Shown: positions 41,356 to 51,115 of the stretch, piece by piece
Layout of the letters: the number at the start of each line of letters is the position of its first letter
How positions within the stretch are numbered: position 1 is the stretch's first letter
Assembly (NCBI GenBank): GCA_019359765.1
Contig: JAHHGU010000006.1
Coordinates: 87,306 to 151,305 of the forward strand
Direction: 5' to 3'
From: Aphanothece sp. CMT-3BRIN-NPC111
GTDB lineage: Bacteria; Cyanobacteriota; Cyanobacteriia; Cyanobacteriales; JAHHGU01
DNA: 64,000 nt
Translations under genes and position numbers: made by a program
The notes under the pieces: generated by a model
What the model was told of the DNA's origin: nothing
Databases searched by the model: none
What the model saw: the letters and a program-made list of their open reading frames with translations, nothing else

Positions 41356-42197
41356 TGACCGTTAGCTCAACCCAGGATGAATTAGCGGAGCTTCCCCAAG
41401 GCGTTGCTTCTTTGAAGGAGATAGGAATCGCCATCCTGATTGACCTCGCCCAACGGGGAGAAATTGACCCCTGGGATGTCCAGGTAATTGATGTAATTGA
41501 CCGCTACTTGAGTCAACTGGCATTTGCTGGTGATGCAGAATCCGGAAGCCGTGACGCCGATTTGTCTGAGTCCGGGCAGGCTTTTTTGTGGGCATCAATG
41601 CTGGTGTTACTCAAAGCCGACACCCTGGGACGCCTGCAAACGCCTGATGCCAATCCAGACGAAACTGGGGCAGAGGCTGATGCCTGGGATCAAGCGACAT
41701 TACCGGCACATTTAGAGCGCCATTTGCGACGACGCCCAACCGCCCAGCCACCCCAAAGGCGACCAGTGACGCTACAGGAGTTGATTGACCAACTGCGGCA
41801 GATGGCAGCTGCACTGGAAGAAAAACCTCCTCGTCCCCGGAGCGGGCGTTTTACTGCTCAGTCCCCTACTCAGGCAGAGCGTTTAGCAAAACTTTCTGAA
41901 GAAATCACCCAGCTAGCTCACAATGAAAATCTTACTGAAATTGCCGGTGAACTGGATCGGTTTCTTTCCGGCCGTTGGTCTGAGTCTGTTCAAGGGCAAA
42001 ATTGGCTTGATTTAGAGCAGTTACTCGAGTTGTGGTCTGGGGTAGGGGCGTCTGTTGAGGCTCCTGAGCCGCAACCGTATGACCGGGTAGGCGTCTTCTG
42101 GGCACTGCTACTGCTTTCGGCGCAATCCAAGGTAGAGTTAAGCCAAGAGGAGTTCTACCAAGACATTAAAATCCGTACTCTGCGTGCGGATGAGTAA
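41355..42197 (+). CDS. scpA: Segregation and condensation protein ScpA
   Basis: IAILIDLAQRGEIDPWDVQVIDVIDRYLSQL; start taken at ATG 41355 rather than the TTG of the ORF track. Confidence 0.85.
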   Translation: MTVSSTQDELAELPQGVASLKEIGIAILIDLAQRGEIDPWDVQVIDVIDRYLSQLAFAGDAESGSRDADLSESGQAFLWASMLVLLKADTLGRLQTPDANPDETGAEADAWDQATLPAHLERHLRRRPTAQPPQRRPVTLQELIDQLRQMAAALEEKPPRPRSGRFTAQSPTQAERLAKLSEEITQLAHNENLTEIAGELDRFLSGRWSESVQGQNWLDLEQLLELWSGVGASVEAPEPQPYDRVGVFWALLLLSAQSKVELSQEEFYQDIKIRTLRADE

Positions 42198-42246
42198 GCC
42201 GCTCTCTAGAACTTATAAAAATTTAAAGGTTGAGGTATAAATATTC

Positions 42247-43416
42247 ATGAAAGCCATGATTCTGGCGGCTGGTAAAGGTACTCGCGTGCAACCCATTACC
42301 TACACCATCCCTAAACCATTGATTCCCATACTGCAAAAACCAGTGATGGAGTTTCTGCTTGAACTGCTACGCCAGCATGGTTTTGACGAGATCATGGTCA
42401 ATGTCAGCCATTTAGCACACGAAATTGAAAGCTATTTCCGTGACGGGCAACGGTTTGGGGTACAAATTGGCTATTCCTTTGAAGGTCGCATCGAAGAAAA
42501 TGGTCAACTGGTGGGAGAGGCAGTCGGTTCTGCTGGTGGTATGCGGCGTATCCAGGACTTCAGCCCCTTCTTTGACGATACCTTTGTGGTGCTATGTGGA
42601 GATGCTCTAATTGACTTAGATCTAACGGCGGCGGTGAAGTGGCACAAGGAAAAGGGTGCCATTGCCACAGTAGTAATGAAATCTGTACCGCTGGAGGAGG
42701 TTTCTAGTTACGGAGTAGTCGTCACGGATGAAACAGGCAGGATTAAAGCGTTTCAGGAAAAGCCGTCTGTGAAAGAGGCTCTTAGTACCAACATCAACAC
42801 TGGTATTTACATCTTTGAGCCAGAAGTTTTGGATTACATCCCCTCGGATCAGGAATATGACATCGGCGGTCAGCTGTTCCCAAAATTGGTAGAGATGAAT
42901 GCTCCGTTCTACGGAATTCCTATGGACTTCCAATGGGTGGATATTGGCAAGGTGCCAGATTACTGGCGGGCAATTCGCAGCGTACTACTTGGAGAAGTCA
43001 AAAATGTGGAGATTCCTGGGCAAGAAGTAGCTCCTGGCATCTACACAGGTCTAAATGTAGCTGTGAACTGGGACAAAGTGGATATCACTGGACCCGTCTA
43101 TATTGGGGGGATGACGCGGATTGAAGACGGGGCGAAAATTGTCGGCCCAACAATGATCGGTCCCAATTGCTGGCTTTGCAACGGCTCCAGGGTGGAAAAT
43201 AGCGTCATTTTTGAATACTCCCGCTTAGGCCCAGGTGTTCGCCTGGTGGATAAGTTGGTGTTTGGGCGCTACTGCGTGGATAAGACTGGTGCCACAATAG
43301 ACGTACAAGCAGCAGCTTTGGACTGGCTAATTACGGATGCGCGTCAGGTTATGCCCTCGCAATTAACCGCAGAAAGGCAAGCGATCGCGGATCTCCTCGA
43401 TAATGAGGTGAGTTAA
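42247..43416 (+). CDS. NDP-sugar synthase / mannose-1-phosphate guanylyltransferase family
   Basis: MKAMILAAGKGTRVQPITYTIPKPLIPI and C-terminal left-handed beta-helix. Confidence 0.9.
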   Translation: MKAMILAAGKGTRVQPITYTIPKPLIPILQKPVMEFLLELLRQHGFDEIMVNVSHLAHEIESYFRDGQRFGVQIGYSFEGRIEENGQLVGEAVGSAGGMRRIQDFSPFFDDTFVVLCGDALIDLDLTAAVKWHKEKGAIATVVMKSVPLEEVSSYGVVVTDETGRIKAFQEKPSVKEALSTNINTGIYIFEPEVLDYIPSDQEYDIGGQLFPKLVEMNAPFYGIPMDFQWVDIGKVPDYWRAIRSVLLGEVKNVEIPGQEVAPGIYTGLNVAVNWDKVDITGPVYIGGMTRIEDGAKIVGPTMIGPNCWLCNGSRVENSVIFEYSRLGPGVRLVDKLVFGRYCVDKTGATIDVQAAALDWLITDARQVMPSQLTAERQAIADLLDNEVS

Positions 43417-43438
43417 CTGTCAGCATCGCCACCAGTTA

Positions 43439-43496
43439 GTAGAGACGTTCCGCCGGAACGTCTCTACCGTAGGGGCACTGCCGTGCCCCTACTAAC
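43439..43496. repeat. Two adjacent intergenic palindromes
   Basis: GTAGAGACGTTCCGCCGGAACGTCTCTAC and GTAGGGGCACTGCCGTGCCCCTAC; the first is near-identical to a copy at about 34316-34344. Confidence 0.8.
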
Positions 43497-43545
43497 GGGA
43501 AATCTCCCGAATCAACGGCGAGGGATGAGCTTAACCCACAGGTAT

Positions 43546-45561
43546 TTACCAGGAAAGATAGGTATACCTACTGAGACTACGCTCATAGTTTTGCAGCAAT
43601 CGCTGGGATTCCTGGATAGTGATGCGCTTTTCTACCAAGGCAAGCTCTGCTCGCCGACGAATGCTTTCGACCAAATCTTCAGCATCGTACTGCACGTAAC
43701 TGAGTACTTCCGTCATAGTGTCACCTTTGACGACGTGTTCAATTTGGTATCCCTTTGGTGTCAAGTGGATGTGGACAGCATTAGTGTCTCCGAAGAGATT
43801 GTGAAGATTGCCCAAAATCTCTTGATAGGCACCCGCGAGAAACAAACCCAGGTAATAAGGTTCTCCCGGTTTAAGGGGGTGCAACTCTAGCACCGGCTTG
43901 ACATCGCGCAGGTCAATAAACTGGTCAATTTTGCCATCGCTGTCGCAAGTCAGGTCTGCCAAAATGCACCGCTCGGTGGGTTCACGATCGAGTTGGTGGA
44001 TGGGCATGATCGGAAACAATTGGTCAATCGCCCAGCTATCCGGCGCGGATTGGAAGACAGACAAATTGACGTAGTAAATCGACGCCATAATTTTTTCCAG
44101 GTCTTCCAAGTCGTCCGGGACATAGTCCTGCTGCCTAGCAATTTCCAGAATTTTCTTACAACAGACCCAATAAAGCTGCTCGGCTCTAGCCCGCTGCGTG
44201 ATAGTCAGATAGCCAAAGTTAAAGCGGCTCAGGGCTTCTTCTTTGAACTGCGTGGCATCGTGGAAGGCTTCTTGATAATTCTCAACGCTGATGGATTTAT
44301 AAGTTTCCCAAAGGTTGCGAATAATCTGATGTTCTTCTTCCTCTATAGGTGCTGGTAGATCCGTGGGGACATCACTGGTGCTAAGCACGTCAAAGATGAG
44401 TACCGATTGATGGGAGGCGATCGCCCTGCCGCTTTCACTAATCAGCACCGGCACCGGCACATGGCGCTCCTGACAAGCTTCCTTGACTTCAGCTACGATG
44501 TCGTTGGCGTAGTTCTGTAGGTTGTAATTTTTCGAGGCGTGGAAGTTGGTTTGCGAACCGTCGTAGTCCACTCCCAATCCACCCCCAACATCGAGATACT
44601 TCATGGAAGCACCTAGCTGAGCCAACTCAACGTAGATCTTGCTGGCTTCCAGAATGGCATCCTTAATCACACTAATCGAGGAAATTTGAGAACCGATATG
44701 GTAGTGCAATAACTGCAAGCAGCCGAGCATATTGGCGTCTCTTAGCTGATCAACTACTTGGATGATCTCTGGAATTGTCAGACCAAATTTGGCGCGATCG
44801 CCTGACGAGTCTCCCCAGCGACCAGTACCTTTACTACTCAGCTTCGCCCGTACACCCAAAAACGGTTCTATCCCCAGCGCTCGACTAGCCTCAACTACCA
44901 GCTGCACTTCTTCAATCTGCTCTAGTACAATCATCGGGGTTTGACCTAGCCGTTGGGCTAACATGGCTGTTTCAATGTATTCCCGGTCTTTGTAGCCATT
45001 GCAGATCAGCAAGGAGCCTGGTGTATCTAGCATCGCCAAGGCAATCATCAGTTCTGGCTTCGACCCAGCCTCTAAACCAAATTGATAAGGTTTGCCAAAT
45101 CTTACTAAGTCCTCAACCAAATGTCGCTGCTGATTGCACTTGACTGGAAACACGCCCCGGTAGCCGCCTGGATAGTTATACCGCGCGATCGCTTTGGCGA
45201 AGCAGGCATTTAATCGCTCAATCCGGTGTTCCAAAATATCCGAAAAGCGAATCAGCAGTGGCAAGCTGAGATTGCGTTGCCGTAGGGCATTTACTAGTTC
45301 ATATAGATCTAGCGAACCGCCGCGATCGCCTTTAGGAGAAACAGTGACATGACCTGCGGCGTTGATGGAGAAATACGGCTCACCCCAACCCTGAATCCGG
45401 TACAGGTTCTCACTCTTCTCAATCGTCCAATTTTCTGGCAGCGGGTTGGCTCGGTTTACCCGCATGGAATTCATTTCCAGTTTCCCGACGACGCCATTAT
45501 CCCCGTCAGCCGATGAATTCTCGCCCTCAGCTAAAAATTGCGATAGATCGACACCACCCAT
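43546..45561 (-). CDS. speA: Biosynthetic arginine decarboxylase
   Basis: YRGVFPVKCNQQRHLVEDLVRFG (PLP lysine), LGVRAKLSSKGTGRWGDSSGDRAKFGLT, LDVGGGLGVDYDG. Confidence 0.95.
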   Translation of the reverse strand: MGGVDLSQFLAEGENSSADGDNGVVGKLEMNSMRVNRANPLPENWTIEKSENLYRIQGWGEPYFSINAAGHVTVSPKGDRGGSLDLYELVNALRQRNLSLPLLIRFSDILEHRIERLNACFAKAIARYNYPGGYRGVFPVKCNQQRHLVEDLVRFGKPYQFGLEAGSKPELMIALAMLDTPGSLLICNGYKDREYIETAMLAQRLGQTPMIVLEQIEEVQLVVEASRALGIEPFLGVRAKLSSKGTGRWGDSSGDRAKFGLTIPEIIQVVDQLRDANMLGCLQLLHYHIGSQISSISVIKDAILEASKIYVELAQLGASMKYLDVGGGLGVDYDGSQTNFHASKNYNLQNYANDIVAEVKEACQERHVPVPVLISESGRAIASHQSVLIFDVLSTSDVPTDLPAPIEEEEHQIIRNLWETYKSISVENYQEAFHDATQFKEEALSRFNFGYLTITQRARAEQLYWVCCKKILEIARQQDYVPDDLEDLEKIMASIYYVNLSVFQSAPDSWAIDQLFPIMPIHQLDREPTERCILADLTCDSDGKIDQFIDLRDVKPVLELHPLKPGEPYYLGLFLAGAYQEILGNLHNLFGDTNAVHIHLTPKGYQIEHVVKGDTMTEVLSYVQYDAEDLVESIRRRAELALVEKRITIQESQRLLQNYERSLSRYTYLSW

Positions 45562-45942
45562 TTTTTATAACCTCGCCATCACCTGTCGCACTCGCCAGTT
45601 TATCGCATTCTTCCGAAATACTGACTTATCTCCTGAGTGACACGCCAAGACGTGCTTTTAGAGTTAACTAATGGCATTTTTTCTACTGATTGGTTTATTC
45701 CTTGGGGGAGAAATAGGAGTTGAATTTTTCTGTAAATTTGCCTATCGTGAGTTAAACTTGACCGCCCAAATAAGGCGATGCTAGTTAAGCCGGCGCAGTT
45801 GTTGCAGGAAAGACCAGAAGTAATTCTGCCCATCCCACACGCAAAAAGCTGCTAAGAACACAGAAATCTGCCCTATGTTAGCGCCTGTAGTGCTGGGAAG
45901 ATGTTAAGGAAACTCTAAAGTAGGAAATTTTAGCCGTAATAG

Positions 45943-46614
45943 TTGAGGGCTTTGATGGTCAAAACGTCTGATAATCGTCGAACACAACGAATTTCCCCGC
46001 CTTTTTTGCATCAGCTAGTTTACAAGCGTCCCCTAACTATTTTGGGCGGACTATGGGTTTTGCTGCTATTGGCTGCCGCTATTGCAGGAAGGGGTCTGAT
46101 TAGTCCTGGTAGCGTCGATTGGGAGCAGCCAGAACCTATTAGTCCTGGCTTGGTAGATCTGGAGCAGCCAGAACCCACACTAGATGCAACAAACGTTCAG
46201 GAATATCCCAGGTCTGTGCCAGCCTTAACAAAGGTTCCAGAAGCCCCGAAGTCAGAGGAGATGCCACCGTGGTTATTTGGTGCGATCGCTCTGAGCTGTG
46301 CTGCCGGTTCTATGTTGATTTCCCTACGCTTGAGGCGGCAAGCGCGACCTCGCAAACTGATCAAACGAGCAAAACCACCTGCAACCGTCCCCAAGAAACG
46401 GCAACGTCCACCGCAAAAGCGCCGTCAAGTACCCCCCGTTGAAAGACAACAGCCATCAGTACCCGCCAGGTCAGCTTTTTTAGCAGAGCCATTGGTAACA
46501 GTGGTGCCATCAGAAGAGAGCCATCCTCTTGATGGGAGCGATGATAGCCTTGCATATATGATGGATATGCGTAAGCGTAAGTCCCTGGCTTCGCTGCTAC
46601 GCAAGCAACAATAA
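45943..46614 (+). CDS. Hypothetical membrane protein
   Basis: Two TM segments, 13-aa internal duplication (ISPGsVDwEQPEP), basic proline-rich tail. Confidence 0.55.
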   Translation: MRALMVKTSDNRRTQRISPPFLHQLVYKRPLTILGGLWVLLLLAAAIAGRGLISPGSVDWEQPEPISPGLVDLEQPEPTLDATNVQEYPRSVPALTKVPEAPKSEEMPPWLFGAIALSCAAGSMLISLRLRRQARPRKLIKRAKPPATVPKKRQRPPQKRRQVPPVERQQPSVPARSAFLAEPLVTVVPSEESHPLDGSDDSLAYMMDMRKRKSLASLLRKQQ

Positions 46615-47134
46615 ACTACCCTGTCTGCATTAGAGATTCAGACAGATTTCCCTGCCTTTAAGTCCAAGCTTGCTTCCACTCATTGTGTATTCAAGTCCTG
46701 CTGTTCGATGAGGCAGTCTCAAGCATACCTGCTCTCAATAAAAAGGGTGCAACCAACGCGGATTTGGGATCATACCAATCTCAGCGAGATCGCCCGGAAT
46801 TGCGATTCCGGTCATACATTTTTGTCAGGATAATCAGTTTTTAGGCTGTAATGTTTATAGTTATTCTTAACAATTTTCAAAGTATTCCCTCTTACCAAGG
46901 TTACTGAGATCATCTATTATTTAAGTTATAGAATTTATTTTCTATCTAAATATAGGTCTATTGGCTTATACGCAACCTGATATCTACAATACCTATAGTT
47001 CATATTAGTTTAGCTAGATATAAAATGATTACTACAGGACATCAGCCGTATAGCTAAAGACTATACTTTTCTAGCAAGAAGACAGTCGTTTTCACGAATT
47101 GCTGATTTATGAACGCTTTGGACGAGGCTATTAG

Positions 47135-48031
47135 ATGATGACAAATTTTAAAATCGACCTCCTTACCCAGGGAAAAAAGCTTACAAAATATTTTTATAAT
47201 TTTCTTAGAAAAGCTAAAACTAGCTATGATTTCCATGCTGGCTTAAGAAAAAAGTTGCGTAAAAATGAGGCTATATTGGTTCACCAGATGGGAAAGGTTG
47301 GCTCATCAACTATAGTTGCATCGCTGGAAGCTTTAAATTTAAATACTCCTATTTATCATACCCATACCTTAAATCCTCAATATATTGAATCTCGTTTAAT
47401 ACAACTTAAAGCAGAAGGGCGAAAACTTAAAACTGGTAGTCATATGATCACCAGCCAATATCTGTCTAAGGTAATCGCTAAAGGCTTAAATGGTAGGTCT
47501 TGGAAAGTTATAACCTTAGTACGAGAACCGATAATCAGAAATATTTCGGATTATTTTCAAAATATAGATAATTATCTGCCAAATTTTATCGATCGTTACA
47601 AAGAAGGTTCCCTAAAAATTGACGAAATTACCAATAACTTTTTAGAGAATTACCGTCATGATAGACCGTTATACTGGTTTAATCAAGAAATAAAGGAAGT
47701 ATTTAATATTGATGTATTATCAGTTGATTTTCCAAAGCAGAAAGGATATAAAATTTTTGCTAATGAGCATTTAAATTTATTAGTAATCAGGCTAGAAGAC
47801 TTAAACAGATGTTACGCAGATGCTTTTAAAGAATTTCTAGGAATTGAACAATTTAAATTAACTGCTGCCAATGTGGCAGCAGGCAAACAATACGACATTG
47901 CTTATAAAGAAATTAAAGATACCATAGAATTACCGCACTGGTACCTTGAAAAAATGTACTCTTCTCAATATGTGCGGCACTTTTATACACATGAAGAAAT
48001 AGAAAATTTTAGGCTAAAGTGGTCTAGATGA
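47135..48031 (+). CDS. Putative sulfotransferase-like / capsular polysaccharide synthesis family protein
   Basis: ILVHQMGKVGSSTIVASLEAL (PAPS-loop-like) and VITLVREPIIRNISDYFQ. Confidence 0.7.
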   Translation: MMTNFKIDLLTQGKKLTKYFYNFLRKAKTSYDFHAGLRKKLRKNEAILVHQMGKVGSSTIVASLEALNLNTPIYHTHTLNPQYIESRLIQLKAEGRKLKTGSHMITSQYLSKVIAKGLNGRSWKVITLVREPIIRNISDYFQNIDNYLPNFIDRYKEGSLKIDEITNNFLENYRHDRPLYWFNQEIKEVFNIDVLSVDFPKQKGYKIFANEHLNLLVIRLEDLNRCYADAFKEFLGIEQFKLTAANVAAGKQYDIAYKEIKDTIELPHWYLEKMYSSQYVRHFYTHEEIENFRLKWSR

Positions 48032-48042
48032 GTTATAAGTGG

Positions 48043-48129
48043 CGGAAATGGGAGCAAGTAGCAGTTGGTAGAGAAGCGGAACCCACTGCTAGCATTATTG
48101 ACTCTCAATCGGTAAAAACTGGACTTTAG
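48043..48129 (+). pseudogene. IS5-type transposase relic
   Basis: Translation RKWEQVAVGREAEPTASIIDSQSVKTGL*, matching the first catalytic Asp region (ASIIDSQSVKT) of IS5-like transposases. Confidence 0.75.
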
Positions 48130-48378
48130 GCTAAGAAAAATTTTCTCAAATCTATAATTTGAGTCTAGAGTCCAGTAGGATATAACAATACTAAGTGATT
48201 CGTGAACAAGAGCCTTTCCTCTACCTTGTCCATAAAGCAAAATTTTCACAACTCAAATCGGATTGCTATAGAGGCTTGGAATTTGGTAGGAGCTTCTCTA
48301 GCTTTAACCTATTTTGGTTGCTGAAGTCGGAATTGTAGGTAATATAGCAGTGCCATAATGGAAGAGTGACAATTGACC

Positions 48379-48470
48379 AAAATAATTCGTAATCCCTGGT
48401 TTCAAGCCCCTAAATTTATTTATGGGGTATTAATTACGAATTACGAATTACGGATTGGAGCGCAGCGACA
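48379..48470. mobile_element. Copy B of the ~92-bp MITE-like repeat
   Basis: Last ~70 bp differ from copy A at a single base; TGACC on both sides. Confidence 0.75.
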
Positions 48471-48553
48471 TGACCTTACCCTCATGCACCCAGAGATGCT
48501 GCTATAACTGTATGTTTACTAGAACCTAATTGCTCAAAGCTAACTGGTAATTG

Positions 48554-51115
48554 CTATAAATCAATTTTAATTTTGCTGAGTGCTTGCCAGTCTTGAATCG
48601 CGTTTTTTGACCACATCCAGTTCTTACTTAGTGCTTCCGGTTGAAACTGAACTGGGTCTTCTGTCATAACTTTCTGGCGCAGCTTCATCGCTTCATATAA
48701 GAGACTCTCACGCTTATCAGGTGGCTCTTTTTGAGCGGATTTCCTTAGTGCCATTGCTAAGCCCGCATAGGTGGTCAAGGCTTCTTTTTCAGTGGCTGAG
48801 CCAACTGCTGTCGCTTGCTTTTGTTCACTAATCGACAGGGCATCAAACCAAACTTTAACCGCTCGGTCAAAATTACCTTCTGCGTAGTAAGCAAAGCCGA
48901 GTGCATTCAGGTACAAAGTAGATTTGGGTTGCTTTTTTACAGCGGTTTCCCATAACCTGCGGGCATCATCCAAACGGAAATCCTTGTTCCCAGCGGAAAT
49001 AGACTGCCACGCCAATCGACCCCGGAGAAAGTTGATGGTGGGGGTATCGAGTTGCTGTTTAGGAACAACTGCAAGAGCTGCGGACGCTTGCGGCAAGGCA
49101 TTCCGGTTAAGCAACTCTTCTACAGCCACCTGAGCAGATTCTATGTCACCCTGCTGGAACTTTTCAATGGCGATCGCTTGTAGCGCTTTAGTGTCCGGTG
49201 TCTGAAAATTGGCTTGCTGGATGTTTGCACGGGGTCGTTGGTGAGGCGGTGCTGAGGCTTCCTGCTGAACCAACACATCCGAAGGGCGTGGACTACGGTA
49301 TGTTAAGAACCATAAACCCAAGAAAGCAGTAAGTGAAGCTATGCCGAAGGCGATCGCAAATATGCCCTTGGCATTTAATGCTGGCAAAACAAAGGGGACA
49401 CCTTGGCCACCCTGCCGCCCACTTTTCCAGCCCAGGCCCCTCCAGAAGCGAACAGGTGGCGAACAGGAGGCAGAGCTTTTCACAAGGGTGTAACCGTGCT
49501 TACTCGTTTCCGTCGGCTCTGGCGGCGGTGCAGCCCCTCTGTCGTGAGGATTTTCCGGCAAGCTAGGGTAGATTTCTGAAACATTTGGCAACAAATTCTC
49601 TGAGTCAGAGACTGCTACTACTGGTTCGTCGGTCGTAGAATTGGGCTGGGAGATCTGGCTAAACAAATCAGAAACTAGGGCGAAGTCTGCTTCGTAGTCT
49701 GGGTCACCAGACTCTAAATCATCATCAATGTCTGCCAAATCCTCGTCATCATAATATAGATCATCAGAACTGAGTGAGGGTGGCTCGCTTTCATCGTCAG
49801 TTAAGCTTTCAAGAACGTCTTCTTCGTAAAATAATCTGCCCTCAGTTTTATTGGTATGTGGTGCTGTAAACAGCGCTTCTTCCTCTCCAGGTGCCAGCAA
49901 AGTATCTTCATCATCAGGTAATGCTATTTCCGTGGCACCATCAGAGCCTGTTAGGAAACCGTCAAACTGCGGATGCAAATATAAAACTGGGAAAGCCCAA
50001 TATAGCTGGTTCAACCCATAGGCAGAAATTAACTCCTGCCGTGCCTGACTCAGGCTGAGGTCAATGGGATAACCCTGGCTGAGGTGGCGGTAAAACAGCC
50101 CCGCCAGCGTCAAAGCCACTCGCTCCGAAATTGGTTGTGCGATCGCCTCTGACCTGCCTTCTACCATCGCCAACACGCTGGGAATCCCGCCTTTAATCAG
50201 GCTTTGTACCAGCTTCCCCTCTGCACTATTTTCCACAGCGTCAGACGTCGTATAAGCACTCCAACAGGTATTCAACACCACCATCTGGATGCCGTTATTT
50301 ACCAGCAACCTCGCCAAGTCATCCCCATTTAATTTCTGGGGGCGATCGCTATCGGCAATGCCCAGATTAATATCACCTGCGTAGTGAAAAATCTGGTATT
50401 GTCCCTGTTCGAGTGCTTGCCTCAGCTGTTCTCGTCCGGGTTGCTCCAGAAGCGTGAGTTGAATCGCTGGTAAACCCATATGGGAGGGAGTACAGAGTTC
50501 TTCTTGCAAATTTTTAGCTTCTTGTTTGAGCTTTAAAGTCTCCTCCTCGCAGGAGCCAGCGATAGCGCTAGCGCGCCGCCTTGCGGCGATCGCCATTAAA
50601 ATTTTCAGGGGTTGATTTTGCTCAGACAAGGGTATTCCGGTGCAAATCTGTAGAGACGGGGCATTTTGTGTCTCTAGCAGCTGATAACGAGAAAAAGCCA
50701 CATCAGTGCTTGTTGCCAGCAGACGCGAGCCTGTATGCAGCAGCTCCCAAGGCAGTGCTAGTAGGCGCGTGTCCCCTAGCCCCAGGCGCAGGCGCAAAAC
50801 AGAGCGCTCATTTAAGGCATGGGCTTGCGCCATCATCCAGGTGTCTCGCACGTTGCCCTGAAACAGGGCCTTGTAAAGTTGCTGACCCAGCGCCACAAGT
50901 TTGCAAGAGGATTGAGTTGCTTGAGCCTCTTTCCCCTGCAAGAAACTCAATAACGGGTCATTCATTAGCTGCTGTGCTGTTACCAACCAATCCTCGACAG
51001 GCCACTTGACCTGCTCTTGGGCCAAGGGGACTCCTAGAGCAACTTGTTCAATTCTTACCAGATATTCGTCTTCGGCTCCTAATGGAGTTACAGAGATATG
51101 AAATTCTTGAGCCAC
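48554..51115 (-). CDS. CHAT-domain protein with TM segment and TPR-like C-terminus
   Basis: CHAT core IFHYAGDINLG ... MVVLNTCWSA ... GGIPSVLAMV ... RQELISAYGLNQLYWAFPVLYLH; TPR-like C-terminus. Confidence 0.85.
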   Translation of the reverse strand: MAQEFHISVTPLGAEDEYLVRIEQVALGVPLAQEQVKWPVEDWLVTAQQLMNDPLLSFLQGKEAQATQSSCKLVALGQQLYKALFQGNVRDTWMMAQAHALNERSVLRLRLGLGDTRLLALPWELLHTGSRLLATSTDVAFSRYQLLETQNAPSLQICTGIPLSEQNQPLKILMAIAARRRASAIAGSCEEETLKLKQEAKNLQEELCTPSHMGLPAIQLTLLEQPGREQLRQALEQGQYQIFHYAGDINLGIADSDRPQKLNGDDLARLLVNNGIQMVVLNTCWSAYTTSDAVENSAEGKLVQSLIKGGIPSVLAMVEGRSEAIAQPISERVALTLAGLFYRHLSQGYPIDLSLSQARQELISAYGLNQLYWAFPVLYLHPQFDGFLTGSDGATEIALPDDEDTLLAPGEEEALFTAPHTNKTEGRLFYEEDVLESLTDDESEPPSLSSDDLYYDDEDLADIDDDLESGDPDYEADFALVSDLFSQISQPNSTTDEPVVAVSDSENLLPNVSEIYPSLPENPHDRGAAPPPEPTETSKHGYTLVKSSASCSPPVRFWRGLGWKSGRQGGQGVPFVLPALNAKGIFAIAFGIASLTAFLGLWFLTYRSPRPSDVLVQQEASAPPHQRPRANIQQANFQTPDTKALQAIAIEKFQQGDIESAQVAVEELLNRNALPQASAALAVVPKQQLDTPTINFLRGRLAWQSISAGNKDFRLDDARRLWETAVKKQPKSTLYLNALGFAYYAEGNFDRAVKVWFDALSISEQKQATAVGSATEKEALTTYAGLAMALRKSAQKEPPDKRESLLYEAMKLRQKVMTEDPVQFQPEALSKNWMWSKNAIQDWQALSKIKIDL

